Shown here piece after piece: positions 35,598 through 47,294 of a stretch of DNA of 64,000 nt. The DNA comes from Dermatemys mawii. Its lineage: Eukaryota > Chordata > Testudines > Dermatemydidae. The stretch spans positions 15,414,338 to 15,478,337 of the forward strand of contig ML677366.1 of NCBI GenBank assembly GCA_007922305.1. Reading direction: 5' to 3'. The translations under genes were made by a program, and so were the position numbers. Under the pieces are notes generated by a model. That model was not told the origin of the DNA and ran no database searches. It saw nothing but the letters and a program-made list of their open reading frames with translations. Each line of letters begins with the position of its first letter. Positions within the stretch are counted from its first letter, which is position 1.

Positions 35598-38048
35598 TTA
35601 GGAAAATATACGGATGGCCTGAGTAACTGCGCTGTGGCAGACGGGGCACTGGGGCTCCGTCTTCTCGCAGATGCGGTTGGCGCACTCCATGCAGAAGAGG
35701 TTGTGGCCGCAGGGGACCAGGGCTGCGATCACCTCGCTCTCGAAGCAGATGGAGCAGTCGCGGCTGCCTTTCCGCCTCATGCCGGAGGACGAGCACGAGG
35801 AGCTGGAGGAAGAGCTGGACGAGGAGGAGGAGGAGGCCGAGGAGTCGGAGGGGAGGCCGGGCAGGTGCGAGCCCAGCCCGTTGGCGTAGAGCGGGTAGGA
35901 GGCGGAGGCGAGCAGGCGCCCCCCGCCCCCGCCGGGGTCGCTGCGCACTCGCCGGGCCAGGGGATGCTCCGCCCCGCCCCCGCTGCCATGCAGGGGCGGG
36001 GAGAGCCGGGCCGGAGGCGGGGCCGCGCAGCCCCGCCGCTGCGTGCTCACCAGCAGCGCCAGGTTGGCGTTGGAGGGAGCCGCGGTCGGGAAGGCGGGCG
36101 AGGCCGCGGCCGGGGAAGCGGCGGCGGCGGCGGCGGCGGCGGGGCCGCGCTCGAACTGGGCCCAGAGCAGGGGGGCGCCGGGCGGCGGGGCGGGGGCCAG
36201 GTCGAAGCCGGGCGGGGAGTCGAAGGGCAGCTCGGCGCAGCAGTCCGGGGAGGACAGCGGCTCCCCGCCGTACACGCTGTTGTTGTTGTTGTTGCCGTTG
36301 TGGGTGAAGCTGAGGGCCGGGCTGGGCGGGCTGTAGTCGGCCAGGCGGGCGCTGCCCCCGCCGCCGAAGTAGGAGTCGGTGGAGGCGCTGCCCAGCGAGC
36401 TGGAGCTGTCGTTGCGGTAGCTGCAGAAGGGCTTGCGGCCCGGGCTGGGGGTGATGCTGGGCGGGGTGGGCTTGCTCCACAGGCTGCCCGGCCCGTTCAG
36501 CTCGAAGCCCACGTCCGTGCCGTTGGCGTGGAAGTCGTTCTCGTCCGTGAGCTCGATGATGCCCCCGGTGCGCATGGCGATGTGCGCCTCGATCTCCTCC
36601 CGGGCGCGGTCCACGTTCTCCGGCATGCCCGTCACCTCGAAGACCGGCTCCTTGTCCCGGCTCGGGGTCACGATGTAAGTGTGCGTCTGCTGCTGGATGC
36701 GCTTGATCGTGGCCCCCTTGGGCCCCACCACCAGCCCCACCACCCGGTAAGGCACCCGCACTTGGATGGTGGTCTGGCCCGGCAGGTTCGGGGGCCCCGG
36801 GACGGTGCCGTTCAGAGCGGTGTTCTTGTTCCGGGAGGCTCGGATCATGGAGAAGTGCTCGGCCGCCGAGATGATCTCCCTCCGGGCCATGGCCACATCT
36901 TCCTTTCTGCCCGTCACAACAAAGAGCGGCTCCTCCCCGCGAACCGGGGTCTTGATGTAGGTGTTGGTCTTTGCCCGCAGAGCTTTGATTTTACAACCTG
37001 AGAACGAGATGGCGGGGGGAGAAGGAGCAGAGACAAAGTAGGTTACAAGCCATTATTGGGGTGCAACCGGGGAGGAGAAAAATCATCCCTCCACTAGGTT
37101 ACAAAAGGCATTTACTTAGCAAGCCCAGCCCTGATACACACCCCCACACAGATTGCCGTTAACCAACAACATCTTTGCAGTGCAACTGACCAAATCTATA
37201 CAACGTGCAGTTCGACTGGATAAAAACAATTCATGTGTAGTAAAACTGGACAACTGAAAATAACCAGCCCTCGCCCCACAAAAATAAATTAGTTATTCCA
37301 CCCTCCTGCTAAACACATTCCTCCGGGGGGAGATCGTTGGGTGTTTTTTCTTCATTTGTTAAAGAAGGGAGGAAGCAGTCGCTGTACTGAATGAGCTAGA
37401 TTCCCCAATGCGGATGCTTTATTCCAATCCCATTGTTCCACTCCCCCTCTCCATTTGCTCCCTGTTTTTTTAAAAAAATCCATGATTTCTAAATTTGGGG
37501 GGAGATCGAGACTCCTGTTTTTTCAGTGCATTTGCCACTGAGATTTCTCTTTCGTGCAGGGAGAGAAGGACGGTTTTTATTTTCGCTGGTCGGTGAAAGT
37601 GCATCTTGAAATTGATGCATACTGCGCCTTAGGAGCACCACGTCTACTGCACTTTCTTTGTCTGTGGGGAAACCTAGTACTGGCCATAACACTGCAGCTT
37701 TACTGGGGCTAGCCAGTGTCGCATCTCAGACACAGCCCAGCCAGCATAGAGGGGAGAGAAAATCTCACACACACTCGCACACAGTTACCCACCTTGCCTC
37801 CCCACTATCTCCGCGACATGCTCGGAGCTGGGCACCGGGACGCATTCTGTCATGTTCACGCTCTTTTTCCGAGGCTCGTTGTCGTAGATGGAGCTCGTCT
37901 CGTCGTTATCCAGCCCCAGCAGGGAGAGCTGATCCAGGGCTATCTGAAGCGCTCTTTGGTCATCCAGGGTTTCTCCCCCTCCACCGCCTCCTCCGCCGCC
38001 GCCGCCGCTCCCGTTCCTCTCCATGTCTGCAAAAAGCGAGCTGGGCAT
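35598..38048 (-). CDS. MEX3B: MEX3B, KH/RING RNA-binding protein
   Basis: Joined coding exons 38048-37793 and 36997-35598 give 551 residues. MEX3 proteins bind AU-rich RNA through paired KH domains, act as post-transcriptional regulators and shuttle between nucleus and cytoplasm. Exon 1 starts [15 protein letters not shown], then a polyglycine run. KH1 (about 65-134) spans the splice junction, with its GxxG loop GRQG at 83-86. KH2 (about 161-226) has GPKG at 177-180. The middle is low-complexity, with Ala, Asn and a long Ser run. '[10 protein letters not shown]' resembles the site in human MEX3B reported to bind 14-3-3. The C-terminal RING is C3HC4: C500, C503, C515, H517, C521, C524, C536, C539. 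The end [11 protein letters not shown] is family-typical. Human MEX3B is slightly longer (about 569). The start ATG has A at -3, and no upstream in-frame ATG is seen nearby. MEX3B is favoured over A, C and D by the N-terminus and linker. Likely intact. Confidence 0.96.
36998..37792 (-). other. MEX3B: MEX3B intron
   Basis: On the minus strand the donor is CAAG|GTGGGT (intron starts 37792) and the acceptor is CTCGTTCTCAG|GT (ends 36998). The phase-1 junction splits Gly86 in the KH1 GxxG loop and restores [13 protein letters not shown]. Length 795 bp. A single intron within KH1 agrees with the known two-exon layout of MEX3B. Confidence 0.93.
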
Positions 38049-38700
38049 AGTCCCGGTGTGTGTTCCACCCTCCTCCTCCTCCTGCACTCGGTTCAGTAGT
38101 AAAAGATCAGACACAAAGGAAAGCCCAAGGCAGATGGCCAGCCGGAGAGGAGGAAAGGGAGGGAAGGCGAGTGCTGGAGACCGGGGATCAGTTGCCTTTT
38201 GCTTGTATATTTTGTATCTTTTTTTTTTCAGTGCAATCCGGTTTATAAGATGTTTTCAGCACCCCCCCACGACTCCCCCCCGAAGTTTTTTTGGCTGGGG
38301 GTGGGGTGGGGGGGAAGAACAGCGAGAGGAGCTCCGATGATTTCCCCCCCTTGAGTTCCTTGCTGGCCACAATGCCAAGCGATGGCAGCGTTTCTTTAAG
38401 GAGCCCCTCCCAGACTCCACTCCACTCACTCAGCGTTTTTTCCTCTTTTCCCCTCCTCGGTCTGACCTACTGCTGCAGCCAGACAGCACTGGAGGGGGGG
38501 CGGGAGAGGGGGGGAGGAATCAGGGAGCCGCCGCGTAAGCGGCAAGAGCTGACAGCACAATGCTACTGACACTATCGCTGTGTGAGGCGATTGGACAGGC
38601 ACAGTGCAGAGGGGCCGGCATTAGGCGGGTGACCCACTCTCTCTTCTCCCCCCGCCCCTCCAGGCAAACTCCTCTCTTTGTTGTCTAATGCAGAACAATA
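38049..38700 (-). promoter_or_regulatory. MEX3B: MEX3B 5' UTR and promoter region
   Basis: GC-rich sequence upstream of the start codon. A CCAAT box (minus strand) is at 38594-38590, and a TATAAA (minus strand) at 38247-38242 could serve a closer start. There is no TATA at the usual distance from the CCAAT box, so a dispersed CpG-island promoter starting near 38500 is likely. Start sites cannot be fixed from sequence alone. Confidence 0.5.
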
Positions 38701-39359
38701 AAGACTCTAGACACGGGTTTGTATGGCTCAACCTTGCATGCTTCACTTTCCCCGCATTTCCCTTTCCTGTGTGTGAATTATTTTATTAAAGAGACCGACT
38801 TTATTTTTAATCGATTGTACAAAAGGCCGGCCCGGAGGTCTATTCAGCTAATGGACCCTCTTCCACACACCCACCTTCCAAAAAGGAACCCCCCCCCTTT
38901 TTTTCCCCTTCTGGTCATAAAACACTAAGTTAAAGATGCCTCTTGGCGGGGGTGGGTTATTGTACAGCAGCCAGTTGTGTGCATTGCATTGGTTGATTAA
39001 ACGTTTCCCTGGGCAGAAAGCAGCCACTGTGAGACTTTCATACTCATCAATGGCAGAGAGACTCAGGGCAAAGGGGTGTGCTAGCAAAACGTGAAAGCCA
39101 GCCAGTAAGGAGAACAATGCCATCGTCCTTCACACCGTGAGCTGGCGGCTAACCGGGTACTAACCCTACAACCGACTCCCACTGCAATGCAACAACAACA
39201 GAGGAAAGACAACGGTCGATTTTGCACCGGAGGGGAAATATATTGCATTGCACTCCAAGCTAGTTAATAGGGCCAGCCCCGGTGCAACAACATCTCGCGG
39301 CAGAACAGTCCCACTACAACAGCGCTGCGGCCCCGATTCCCAGGTAGGTCCGATGCTGC
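38701..39359. other. spacer between two GC-rich islands
   Basis: No gene seen. It includes homopolymer C and T runs at about 38889-38905 and no recognised repeat. It separates the MEX3B promoter from the upstream GC island. Confidence 0.4.
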
Positions 39360-39740
39360 CGGTCGTTTCAGTCCAAAGATTCCCGGCGCGGCTGCGAATG
39401 TGCGGAGCAGACAGAAGAGCCGAGCCCCGCGCTGCTCAGAACGGCTGGCTCTGCGCCTGCGCCCTCCGCCCTCCTCAGCTGGGCTGGCGCGGCTCCGCCA
39501 TGCGCACTGGGCTTCCACGGCAGGGGCAGGGGTGAGCCGGGTCCCGCCGCGCTCCCCACAGACAGCGCGAGCCGGCGCCGAGCGAGGAGCTGTCCGCGCG
39601 GCGCTGCTCCTCCCGCGCTGCTGCTGGAGCGCGGCGGCGCTGAGAGTGCCCGTCTCGGGGAGGGGGGAGACACGGCACCGCCCACGAGATTCCCCCAAAG
39701 AGCGGGCGCAGCGCCTGAAGTGAGCGCCCCCCAGCGAGGG
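39360..39740 (+). promoter_or_regulatory. second CpG island, possible divergent promoter
   Basis: Dense in CpG. It carries an NRF1-like site TGCGCCTGCGC (39452-39462), a second TGCGCA half-site and a YY1-like CGCCATG near 39497-39506. A plus-strand splice-donor-like CAGGG|GTGAGC has its GT at 39532. This arrangement fits a TATA-less promoter with a short first exon. The reading frames on both strands are GC-driven and show no known domain, so any transcript may be non-coding. Confidence 0.4.
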
Positions 39741-41660
39741 ATCACAGCGGCTCAGGGAGATTCAGGGTTGGAGGGGGTGCAGGGAATAGTACCCGAAGAG
39801 AGACTGCCCCCCCCCACCCAGAAAGGAGGTGGGGCACCCACCAGCCGCACACTCCAGGTAGGCGGCAAAGCACCTCCGCGTGGGGTGAGGAGTCTGGTAG
39901 GGCCCCCATGGAGGAGTATAGGTCCCCAGAGCTCCAGGGGAAGGCAAAGGGGGACCACAGCCTTCCTGGGGAGGAAGTACTCCAGTCCCCCTTCATGCTG
40001 CCTACCCACAACATCTGCAGTGAGAGCTCCCCTATCAGCCCTAGGGTGCAAACCTGACACCTTCGCATATCACTGAGGTTCTGCTGGACACGTGTTCAAA
40101 GCAGAATTTTTAAAGAGGATGTTTATTTGCCGTGACCTCAGTGTGACAGAAGGAAGGAGTGCAGCACTTACCCTAAGAGCCACCGGAGGAGAAGGGGATT
40201 ACTGTACTGTCAAAAGCCCTATGGAGGGGAAAGGGCTGCAACACTTGCAATGAGATGACTCCCAGGAGGAGGTATGTGGCCCACATGGAGACAGACCTCA
40301 CCCAGGAATGGGCCGCAGTGCTTGCAAAGGGCCTTTTCTCCATCCTAATGATTTGTATCATGAGATTTTAGAGCAAATACCCCTTGGAATAGAACAGCAC
40401 AGCAAGCACACAAAAAGTGCAGTTCAAAAGGAATAGCTACTTCTCCAAAACCCCATACTGGCCTGTCCTGACAATCCCAGGGAGTTTGTGCATCTTGTAT
40501 AACAATAATCTCATAAAGTACAAGTGTCAGTATGTGCTGTATGAGACACAAATAAAGCCAAACTTTCCTCATCAATCATTCTTCTCCTTGTTCATAATCA
40601 TGCCGGAGTAAAGCCAATCATTTAGGGTCTACAATGTGACTGATACATATTTATGAAGGGGCTTGGCCCTGTAACGTTCACATTACTATTTAATACAATC
40701 AAATTGGAAGGAAAACACCAAACATGGCAAAATGTAAATAGGTAAAATAATGCTGGAAAGGCAAATTGAAGGCAAAGCAAATTGTGTCTGCCTGCCCCTT
40801 GGACGATCAATTGGAATGGCTAGAGACACGTTTGCATTATCTATCTCCCTGTTTGATTTTGTTGCTTTGTGCTCACCCCGACCAGTCTGTAAAACACCAT
40901 ATCCACCTAGTATCTCGTTGGGCTTCAAGATCTGAGGGTGGATGGCTAGAAAAGTGTCACTGTTCTCAGAAAAAATGTCATCATTCACTTACTTATTTTT
41001 ATCCTTTAATTTTAGTAAAATACATATAGGCACCCACATTTGCTCACTCAGTTTCCTTGCCAGCTGTCATGTAGCACACAACTGGCTTTTTTCTTGCTTC
41101 AGGGAAATTGACTTGTTGACTATCATTGTTTTCCAGTTTGATGGGGACAGAAGTGTGAGTAGTGTGTCTGTTTAGCCAGCTGCCTGTACAAATAAGTGTA
41201 ACAAGTCACAGGTAATTGTTTACACCTCGTGTTTATTGCAGATTGCTGTCATTTCCTCAGGATGTTTGCATATTTTTATAGCAAAGCTCCAATGGGCTGT
41301 TTTCTAGCAAGGACATACTTTGGAAATGAACCTTCTGCAGTGCCTGCCCCATACCCATGGCCTGATTGATTAACAAACAATAACAATGAAATAATGATCA
41401 GGATCCAGAACCTCTCATGGCATGCTAGAAACACTCCCATTCAAGAGATTACTTATTTTACACATTTGTTATTCACTTTTATAGATACCAGCGATGGGTT
41501 CCATAGGGGAAAAATACATAGATAAAGACATTTCTTATAAGATCTCCTCAAGATTCCCTAAATCTCTTGGGTATTTCAGTATTGGACATCTTTTTAGACA
41601 CTGTGAGATAAAGAGGATGAACCAGACATTTGCTAGTTATAGCAAATAAAAACAATACTT
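39741..41660. other. intergenic, nothing recognised
   Basis: Moderate GC at first (to about 40330), then AT-rich. No gene, RNA or clear repeat supported. Confidence 0.45.
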
Positions 41661-41664
41661 TGCT

Positions 41665-41810
41665 CTTTTGTAGGGCTCTTCACCCAAGGAGCTCAAAGTG
41701 CTTTACGTAGATGAAAGATCAGTATCTCTGTGAGGTAGGGAAGTATTATCCCTATTTTATAGATAGCAAAACTGAAACACAAACTGAAAGTACAGAGGTG
41801 AAATGATTCT
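41665..41810 (+). repeat. MIR-like SINE relic
   Basis: 'gctcaaagtgctttacgtag', 'gtattatccctattttatag' and 'caaaactgaaacacaaactg' follow the MIR core in sense order. Confidence 0.65.
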
Positions 41811-42890
41811 CCACATACTGGGGGCTGAATTGTGGTATGTACAAGGGGGTGGGACAGCAGTCAGTTCATAAGAGTGAACTGGTATTAGCATTGAAGTCCT
41901 GCAGTGCTGTTCCTTCTCCCTGACTTTTAAGGTTTCACGAAGTAGCATAAGCGAAAGGATCACTCATAAAAAGATACGAGACTCATGCCTGGGATACCAC
42001 CTGTTCCTTGCATTTTTGTCTGATTTCTTTCATCAGTCTCGTGTAATCTTTGCATTTTTGCCAGCCTGGGCTCAGCCTGCTCTCTGACCAGGCTCCTGCC
42101 CAAAGGTGAGCGAGAAATGCTTTGTTACTAGCCTTTCCTGCCCCACATAATAGGGAAGAGAGAAACAAGTCAACTCTAGGCTTATGTGCTCCCTCTAAAG
42201 CACATATTCTACTCTCAGTCAAACTAGGGTTTGAAATGGCTCTTATTTTTTTTTATCCTTAGACCACAAACTCAAATTAAAAATGTAATTCAGTCTTCTC
42301 TGCAGAATGAGTTTGATACATCTAGTGCAGGGCGTTTTCTGGGGACTAATTACGAGGCGGTGCTTCTCTCCTGCCATGAATCCCAGGGAAAGATCCTGGA
42401 TCTTGACCATAATTTCTTTTATACTGTTTGTTGTAAGAAACATTTGAGAGTAAATTGCTAGGGGAGAAAAAAAGTTACACTGACGTGCATTTGAACATGG
42501 CATACACGGAGACAGTGGGGAGATTCAACAGGGTTCTGTGGAATCTGGAATTTGTATAGTCGTGTGCTTGTATGGTAGTGACCAAAATATATAAGATTAA
42601 TGTGGATCCTCATTCTTCTGTGAATGCAAGGAACTGTTCAGGGTCAATTCTATCCCTTTAAATAACCAAAGACACTACATTAAAATATTTTTCATGTGCA
42701 TAGCTTATTTCATTCCATAAAATTCTGAAGCGCTTAACAACTCTATTCATACAGAATTACTGGAAAGCACCTACCTCTGGGGTAAACACAGCAACCAACC
42801 AGTTTTCCAGAGGGGAAGATGCGTTTTGGTCAAGCACATTGGTAAGTGTGAAGTATTGGGGGTGCAGAATGTCATTCCCAGTCCTTTTAG
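41811..42890. other. intergenic, nothing recognised
   Basis: No gene or RNA supported. The piece near 42710-42800 ('attctgaagcgcttaacaac') may be a further MIR-like remnant. Confidence 0.4.
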
Positions 42891-42954
42891 TGTCTCTGTG
42901 CTTCCATTTCCCATCTGTAAGATGAATTAACACTTGCTTTCTCCAGCTGTTTGT

Positions 42955-43085
42955 CTTGTCTGGTTAGATGGTAAGCTCTTTGAGGCAGCAGTTGTCACTT
43001 GCTATGTACATGCACAGCACCTAGCACAATGCAGCCTTGAATTCATCTGGGTACTCCTATAAATATAGATAGTTAATAACATTAG
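42955..43085 (+). repeat. L2-like 3' end
   Basis: 'agatggtaagctctttgagg' and then 'cagcacctagcacaatgcag' is the conserved L2-type 3' end order. No coding part. Confidence 0.65.
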
Positions 43086-44480
43086 GATCTAATGTCCATT
43101 CAAAGTAGGCAGGATCTAGTTTTTTAAAGTCTCATCTTAAAGAGTACAGTACCATATCTCAATGCAGGCATTTTAACCAACAGGTATTTCAAACTTCAGA
43201 TTTACACCTCTAAACGATCCCCTCTGGCTACATGTATATTAAGACAACACTACATGTATATTGTATTTTACGCAATTACTGAAAAAGTCTTTTTGCAATA
43301 ATCTTGCAAATGAATATCCTTTGCACTGTGGGCCAGAAAGTCAAATCAATTTAGGAGTGTAGTTTTGTTTATAATTTGTGTTGCAGTTCCATAACACATA
43401 CAAAGGAGCTTACAACAATTAGCAATCTGTAGTCAAGTAAGTTACACCATTTCTCAAAATGTGCAATAGTATTTATGCCAGGATTATTACTGAATACTAT
43501 ATTAACCTACATTCAACAGTGAAATCACAGAATATTATTGGGTCAGAATTTATTTTCTTTTAATGATATTAACTCCACCCTTTGACAGTTCTAGATATTT
43601 ACAAACAGCTCATCTCAGAGTCTAACCAACTGCTACTGTAAATGTTTATCAAATCATTTATCCACAAGTTATTCTTAGGGTTCCAGATACTTTACACTGT
43701 GGTTTGTGCAGAGATTTTTCAAACTATATTGTTGTGGAAATAAACTGCATAAGAAAGCTACTGGAAACGGAGCAGTTGCTTCAGTTTTGTGAATTTCCTA
43801 TTTATATAATTAACTTTCCTTTAATTTTCAGAACTCTTTGTCCAAATTAAAAGCAACCCTTTAGGACAATTTCTGAAAAAGCAAAAATAATCCCCAAACC
43901 ACAGAATGGTGGTGGGCTGGTAATGGTCACACTATCACATTATCAGTTTGGAATCACATTAAACGAAACAGAGCTGTGTTTCTCATCTTCCTACTGCCAT
44001 AGATATGTTGTATGCAAACAACTTCAGGTTAACAGTTTTCCTGCGTGGATTTGGTTTCAGAAGATTGAAGTTGACACACAAACTTTATAAAGGAAAATAC
44101 AGTATATGATTTTTTTAAATGTATTTTTCCATTACCTGGCTAAGAGCAACAGTCAGTTTTGTAATTGCCTTGTACTCTTACAGTTTTGCTTAAAATGATT
44201 ACATATGAAAATACATGAAAACCAATTCTGTTTTTACAGTAACACATAAATGAACAACCCAGGTTTCCTGCTTACTTTAAACTCTCTCCAAGTTTCAAAA
44301 GGCCTCCATCATTTAACATTTTCCTCATTTTTCACTTTGAACATTGTAGTTTAAGCAGAAGAACACAGTAAATTAATCCATAGTAAATTTAAGTAAAGGA
44401 GAATGTAACAATAATATTGGCAAGCGGTTAAAAACTAGGGGAGAGGGAATCCCTTCTGTCCCTCTTTGTATATTGTCTAT
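43086..44480. other. intergenic, nothing recognised
   Basis: AT-rich, with no open frames of note and no recognised repeat. Confidence 0.5.
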
Positions 44481-44483
44481 TTA

Positions 44484-44572
44484 GGGCCCATTCCTGCAGA
44501 CCTGTACTCATGTGTGTGGTCCTGTTGAAATCAATGTTAGCACTCATGTACATCAGGAGTGCAGCATCAGGC
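44484..44572. mobile_element. short MITE, GGGCC-type
   Basis: GGGCCCATTCCTGCAGACC follows TTA at 44481-44483. The right arm is 'gtgcagcatcaggc'. The core 'ttgaaatcaatgttagcact' fits the family. Confidence 0.5.
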
Positions 44573-44659
44573 ACTCAGCTTCCAAGTTCCTTGGACAAAG
44601 AATCTGCTTTATTCTTGGGACCCAAGAACTCTGAATGCCAACTGGAAAAGGGGTTTAGA

Positions 44660-45640
44660 GAGGTTATAGAAATCTTATGAGTCTGGTGTGTACATTTTAA
44701 TTCACTAAAGAATGTTATGTGAGGTCTCAAAGCCAGTCTTACACTGATTTATAATGTCATTGTAAAATGTATATACAGACACTATGTAAGGAGATATGCA
44801 TATAGAGAGACTGGAAATAGCTTTTAAAGTTTGTATCCAGTTACTAGTCACTGACAAAGGTGAAAACAGGTTTTTCTCCAAACAGGAAATAAAAAATGTC
44901 TATCTCTATGCTGGAATGTAAATTAAGCATTGTAAGCTAACACAACAGATGCCCGTTTATATACAAACTCAAATGTTAAAGAGATGTGAAGTCAAAAGGG
45001 AAGCAGCACACAGGAAAAGGCAAACCACTTTGAGTTATCCTGTCTAAGAGTACAGACAATAAACTTTCGGGGGTATTCCTGGAAGTCAAAGCAGCCACCC
45101 TGGTATCGTGCATTTAGGAAGTAAATGGACAACATGCTTGCATTCAGAAAAAAAGGGGTTTCAACCAGCCTTGGTTGAAAATGCTGAAGTGGACGCTAAG
45201 TAACAAACTTTTTTAGACAGAAGATTAACCTGTTGGTTACATTGTCTCTAGATAGCACGTTATGATTTTCTTTTATAGGTAACCTTTAGTTTCCAATATC
45301 CTTTTTATCTCCTGCGTCTGGTATTTGATGATCAACTTATTCTTGTTTTCACTGTAAGTATACCTCAGAGCTGTGGTCTTAAGCAAAGTGCTGGTCCTGA
45401 GCTGAGTCTTACAACCTCGTGTATATATTGTTCCTTTGGGAACTGCTGGCCTGGTAGTGAGTGTTCAGTGATTAAGGGAATGGACAAGGAACTCTCAGAA
45501 AGGGCTCTGGGATTGGCAGGTGCCTTTTAGTAACTGCACAGAGAGAGCAAGGCCTGTGAAGACCTGGAAGGTAGTGCATGTGTTGCCAGAGGCTGTTGGT
45601 TTTAGGAAGCTAATCCACAGCAAGCACAGACAGGGTTCTT
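44660..45640 (+). mobile_element. unclassified dispersed repeat (LTR-like)
   Basis: Recognised from memory as a turtle dispersed repeat. Landmarks are 'aattcactaaagaatgttat' (about 44699), 'gtgaggtctcaaagccagtc' (44718), 'tgagttatcctgtctaagag' (45032), 'tcctggaagtcaaagcagcc' (45077) and 'ataggtaacctttagtttcc' (45276). AATAAA occurs at about 45058. No protein frame is present. Class is unknown; a non-autonomous LTR element is my best guess. Confidence 0.45.
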
Positions 45641-45907
45641 TATGCTAAGGGCAGGTATTGGTTAGATGCCTCACATCCCTGGATACCCCTGGGGAATGTC
45701 ACCGTGTTCTTGTGTTGGGAGCTGCCAGCATGGGTCCCTGTGCCCTTAGGAAGCCCCACTGAAAGCACAGGGGCTCCCCAAAAGCATGGGAGGATCTACA
45801 CTTACCTCTCCCAATGCAAGATTTGGGCCAAAATCGGTAGAGCACTTAGCACGTTCTTAGGCACTGTACAATAAGTAATAACAGATTTTGCTTTAACAGA
45901 AAAAAAA

Positions 45908-46205
45908 AAAGTGACAGAGGCCTGTGGCACCTTAAAGACTAACTAAAGTATGAGAGCATAAGCTTTCGTGGGCTAATACCCACTTCGTCGGATGCATGCA
46001 GTGGAAGTATCCAGGGGCAAGTGTGCCCCTGGATACTTCCATTGCATGCATCCGGCGAAGTGGGTATTAGCCCACGAAAGCTTTGCATCCGACGAAGTGG
46101 GTATTAGCCCACGAAAGCTTCTGCTCTAATACTTTAGTTAGTCTTTAAGGTGCCACAGGACTCTTTGTCACTTCTGCAATTCCAGACTAACACTGCTACC
46201 TCTCT
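45908..46205. mobile_element. SINE in inverted (foldback) arrangement
   Basis: A plus-oriented SINE body (45911-46019: 'ctgtggcaccttaaagacta', 'agctttcgtgggctaatacc') faces an inverted copy. The arms 45961-46019 and 46024-46082 are nearly perfect 59-nt inverted repeats with a 4-nt loop. A third, minus-oriented copy follows (46085-46205) and carries the SINE head at its far end ('ccagactaacactgctacct'). The family is the same as at 23552 and 32506. Confidence 0.8.
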
Positions 46206-46394
46206 GATTCAGGAAAAAAAAAAGAATTGTTTGTGTTTTATGCAGAGCTCAGACTTTTCCTCAGTTTTAATCTCTGCAATTGTAGGTCACAACTATGGTG
46301 ATGTCACATGCAAAAATCTTTGTTTTCTTCCCTCATCCCCACCACTTTTAAGAGTCTGTCAAGAAATGCAGAATGTAATGGTTCCTTTATTCCT

Positions 46395-46495
46395 GCTTAG
46401 AGAGTAAGCACTTGGCAGCAGAGACCATCTCTTTATTATATATTTGTACAGTGCCTAGCACTTTAAGCACACTGCACTACTACTAATAGTAAGAG
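46395..46495 (+). repeat. L2-like 3' end
   Basis: 'agagagtaagcacttggcag' and then 'tttgtacagtgcctagcact' resembles the L2 3' end. Confidence 0.6.
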
Positions 46496-47290
46496 GATGT
46501 TGTGATAGTGACCCAAATTCCCTTATGGGATCTAATTCTTGCCATAGTACTGCCCTTTAGGTTGAAGTTCAGTCATATAGAGGTGGGGAAGGATTATATG
46601 TTAATTGGTAAGACTTGATCATCATCAGTTTTGGTGTCCACACAAAAAATTATTTTAAAAAGCCTAGGTAATGTAATGCACAATTTATAATCAGTGTGTG
46701 GGGGGAGGGAACCCCTGAGCCTGTGTGTATCCAACTGTAATGCCACTCTTTCTTGTGTTAGCATGACATCCCACAATTGTGAATTGAGTCGCTCTCTATT
46801 GGGACTGGTCCTTCTTCACACTTTTCCAGGTCTGAAGTAGATATGGGCCTGAACCCAAATCCTATATCTGTACAACCCTGAATTTAAGTGTGTTTGAAAT
46901 GTGGATCTAGGTTAGAATGCTGGGTATGGGTGCATGTCAGTTGTGAAGAAAAATACTTCTTTTGTGAAACTCTCAATGCCCCAAAGCATTTATGGCAGCA
47001 AGAATATCATTGGAGTTAAGCAGGCTGCTCAGGGGAATGATGCCATTAATAATTAATACTTTGCTAGTAGAAAATTGAGCAGTCTTTCTGAGTAGTTGAA
47101 AGATAATGTTTTTCCTATCTAAAGATTTCCCCGTACCTGTAACTCTTCCTACACTGGATGATTCGTTCTAGCTCTGCATAAATAACTGAAAAAGAAACTG
47201 GCACTAGAGGAGATTTGCACATCTAAAATTGGATATATACAATACGTCTCTTTCTCTCTCACTGGACCAGCAGATGCAGAGCGCGTTTAC
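46496..47290. other. intergenic, nothing recognised
   Basis: No gene, RNA or clear repeat seen. Confidence 0.5.
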
Positions 47291-47294
47291 ATAA

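Noticed and set aside
35524..36480. 318-codon minus-strand frame inside MEX3B exon 2
   Set aside because: Frameshifted reading of the same exon, rich in Gln/Leu/Arg/Pro, with no domain. The MEX3B frame ends in the family-typical RING.
35634..37001. 455-codon plus-strand open frame opposite MEX3B exon 2
   Set aside because: It is the antisense shadow of a GC-rich exon. The translation is Gly/Ala/Arg-rich without domains, while the minus strand gives clear KH and RING motifs.
38049..38114. 22-residue N-terminal extension of MEX3B
   Set aside because: The apparent start at 38114 is GTG, not ATG. The ATG at 38048 begins MPSSLFAD, as in known MEX3B proteins.
39264..39745. coding gene in the second CpG island
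   Set aside because: Frames are open on both strands because of high GC, and the residues are Ala/Arg/Pro/Ser-rich without family resemblance. A promoter or non-coding exon is more likely.
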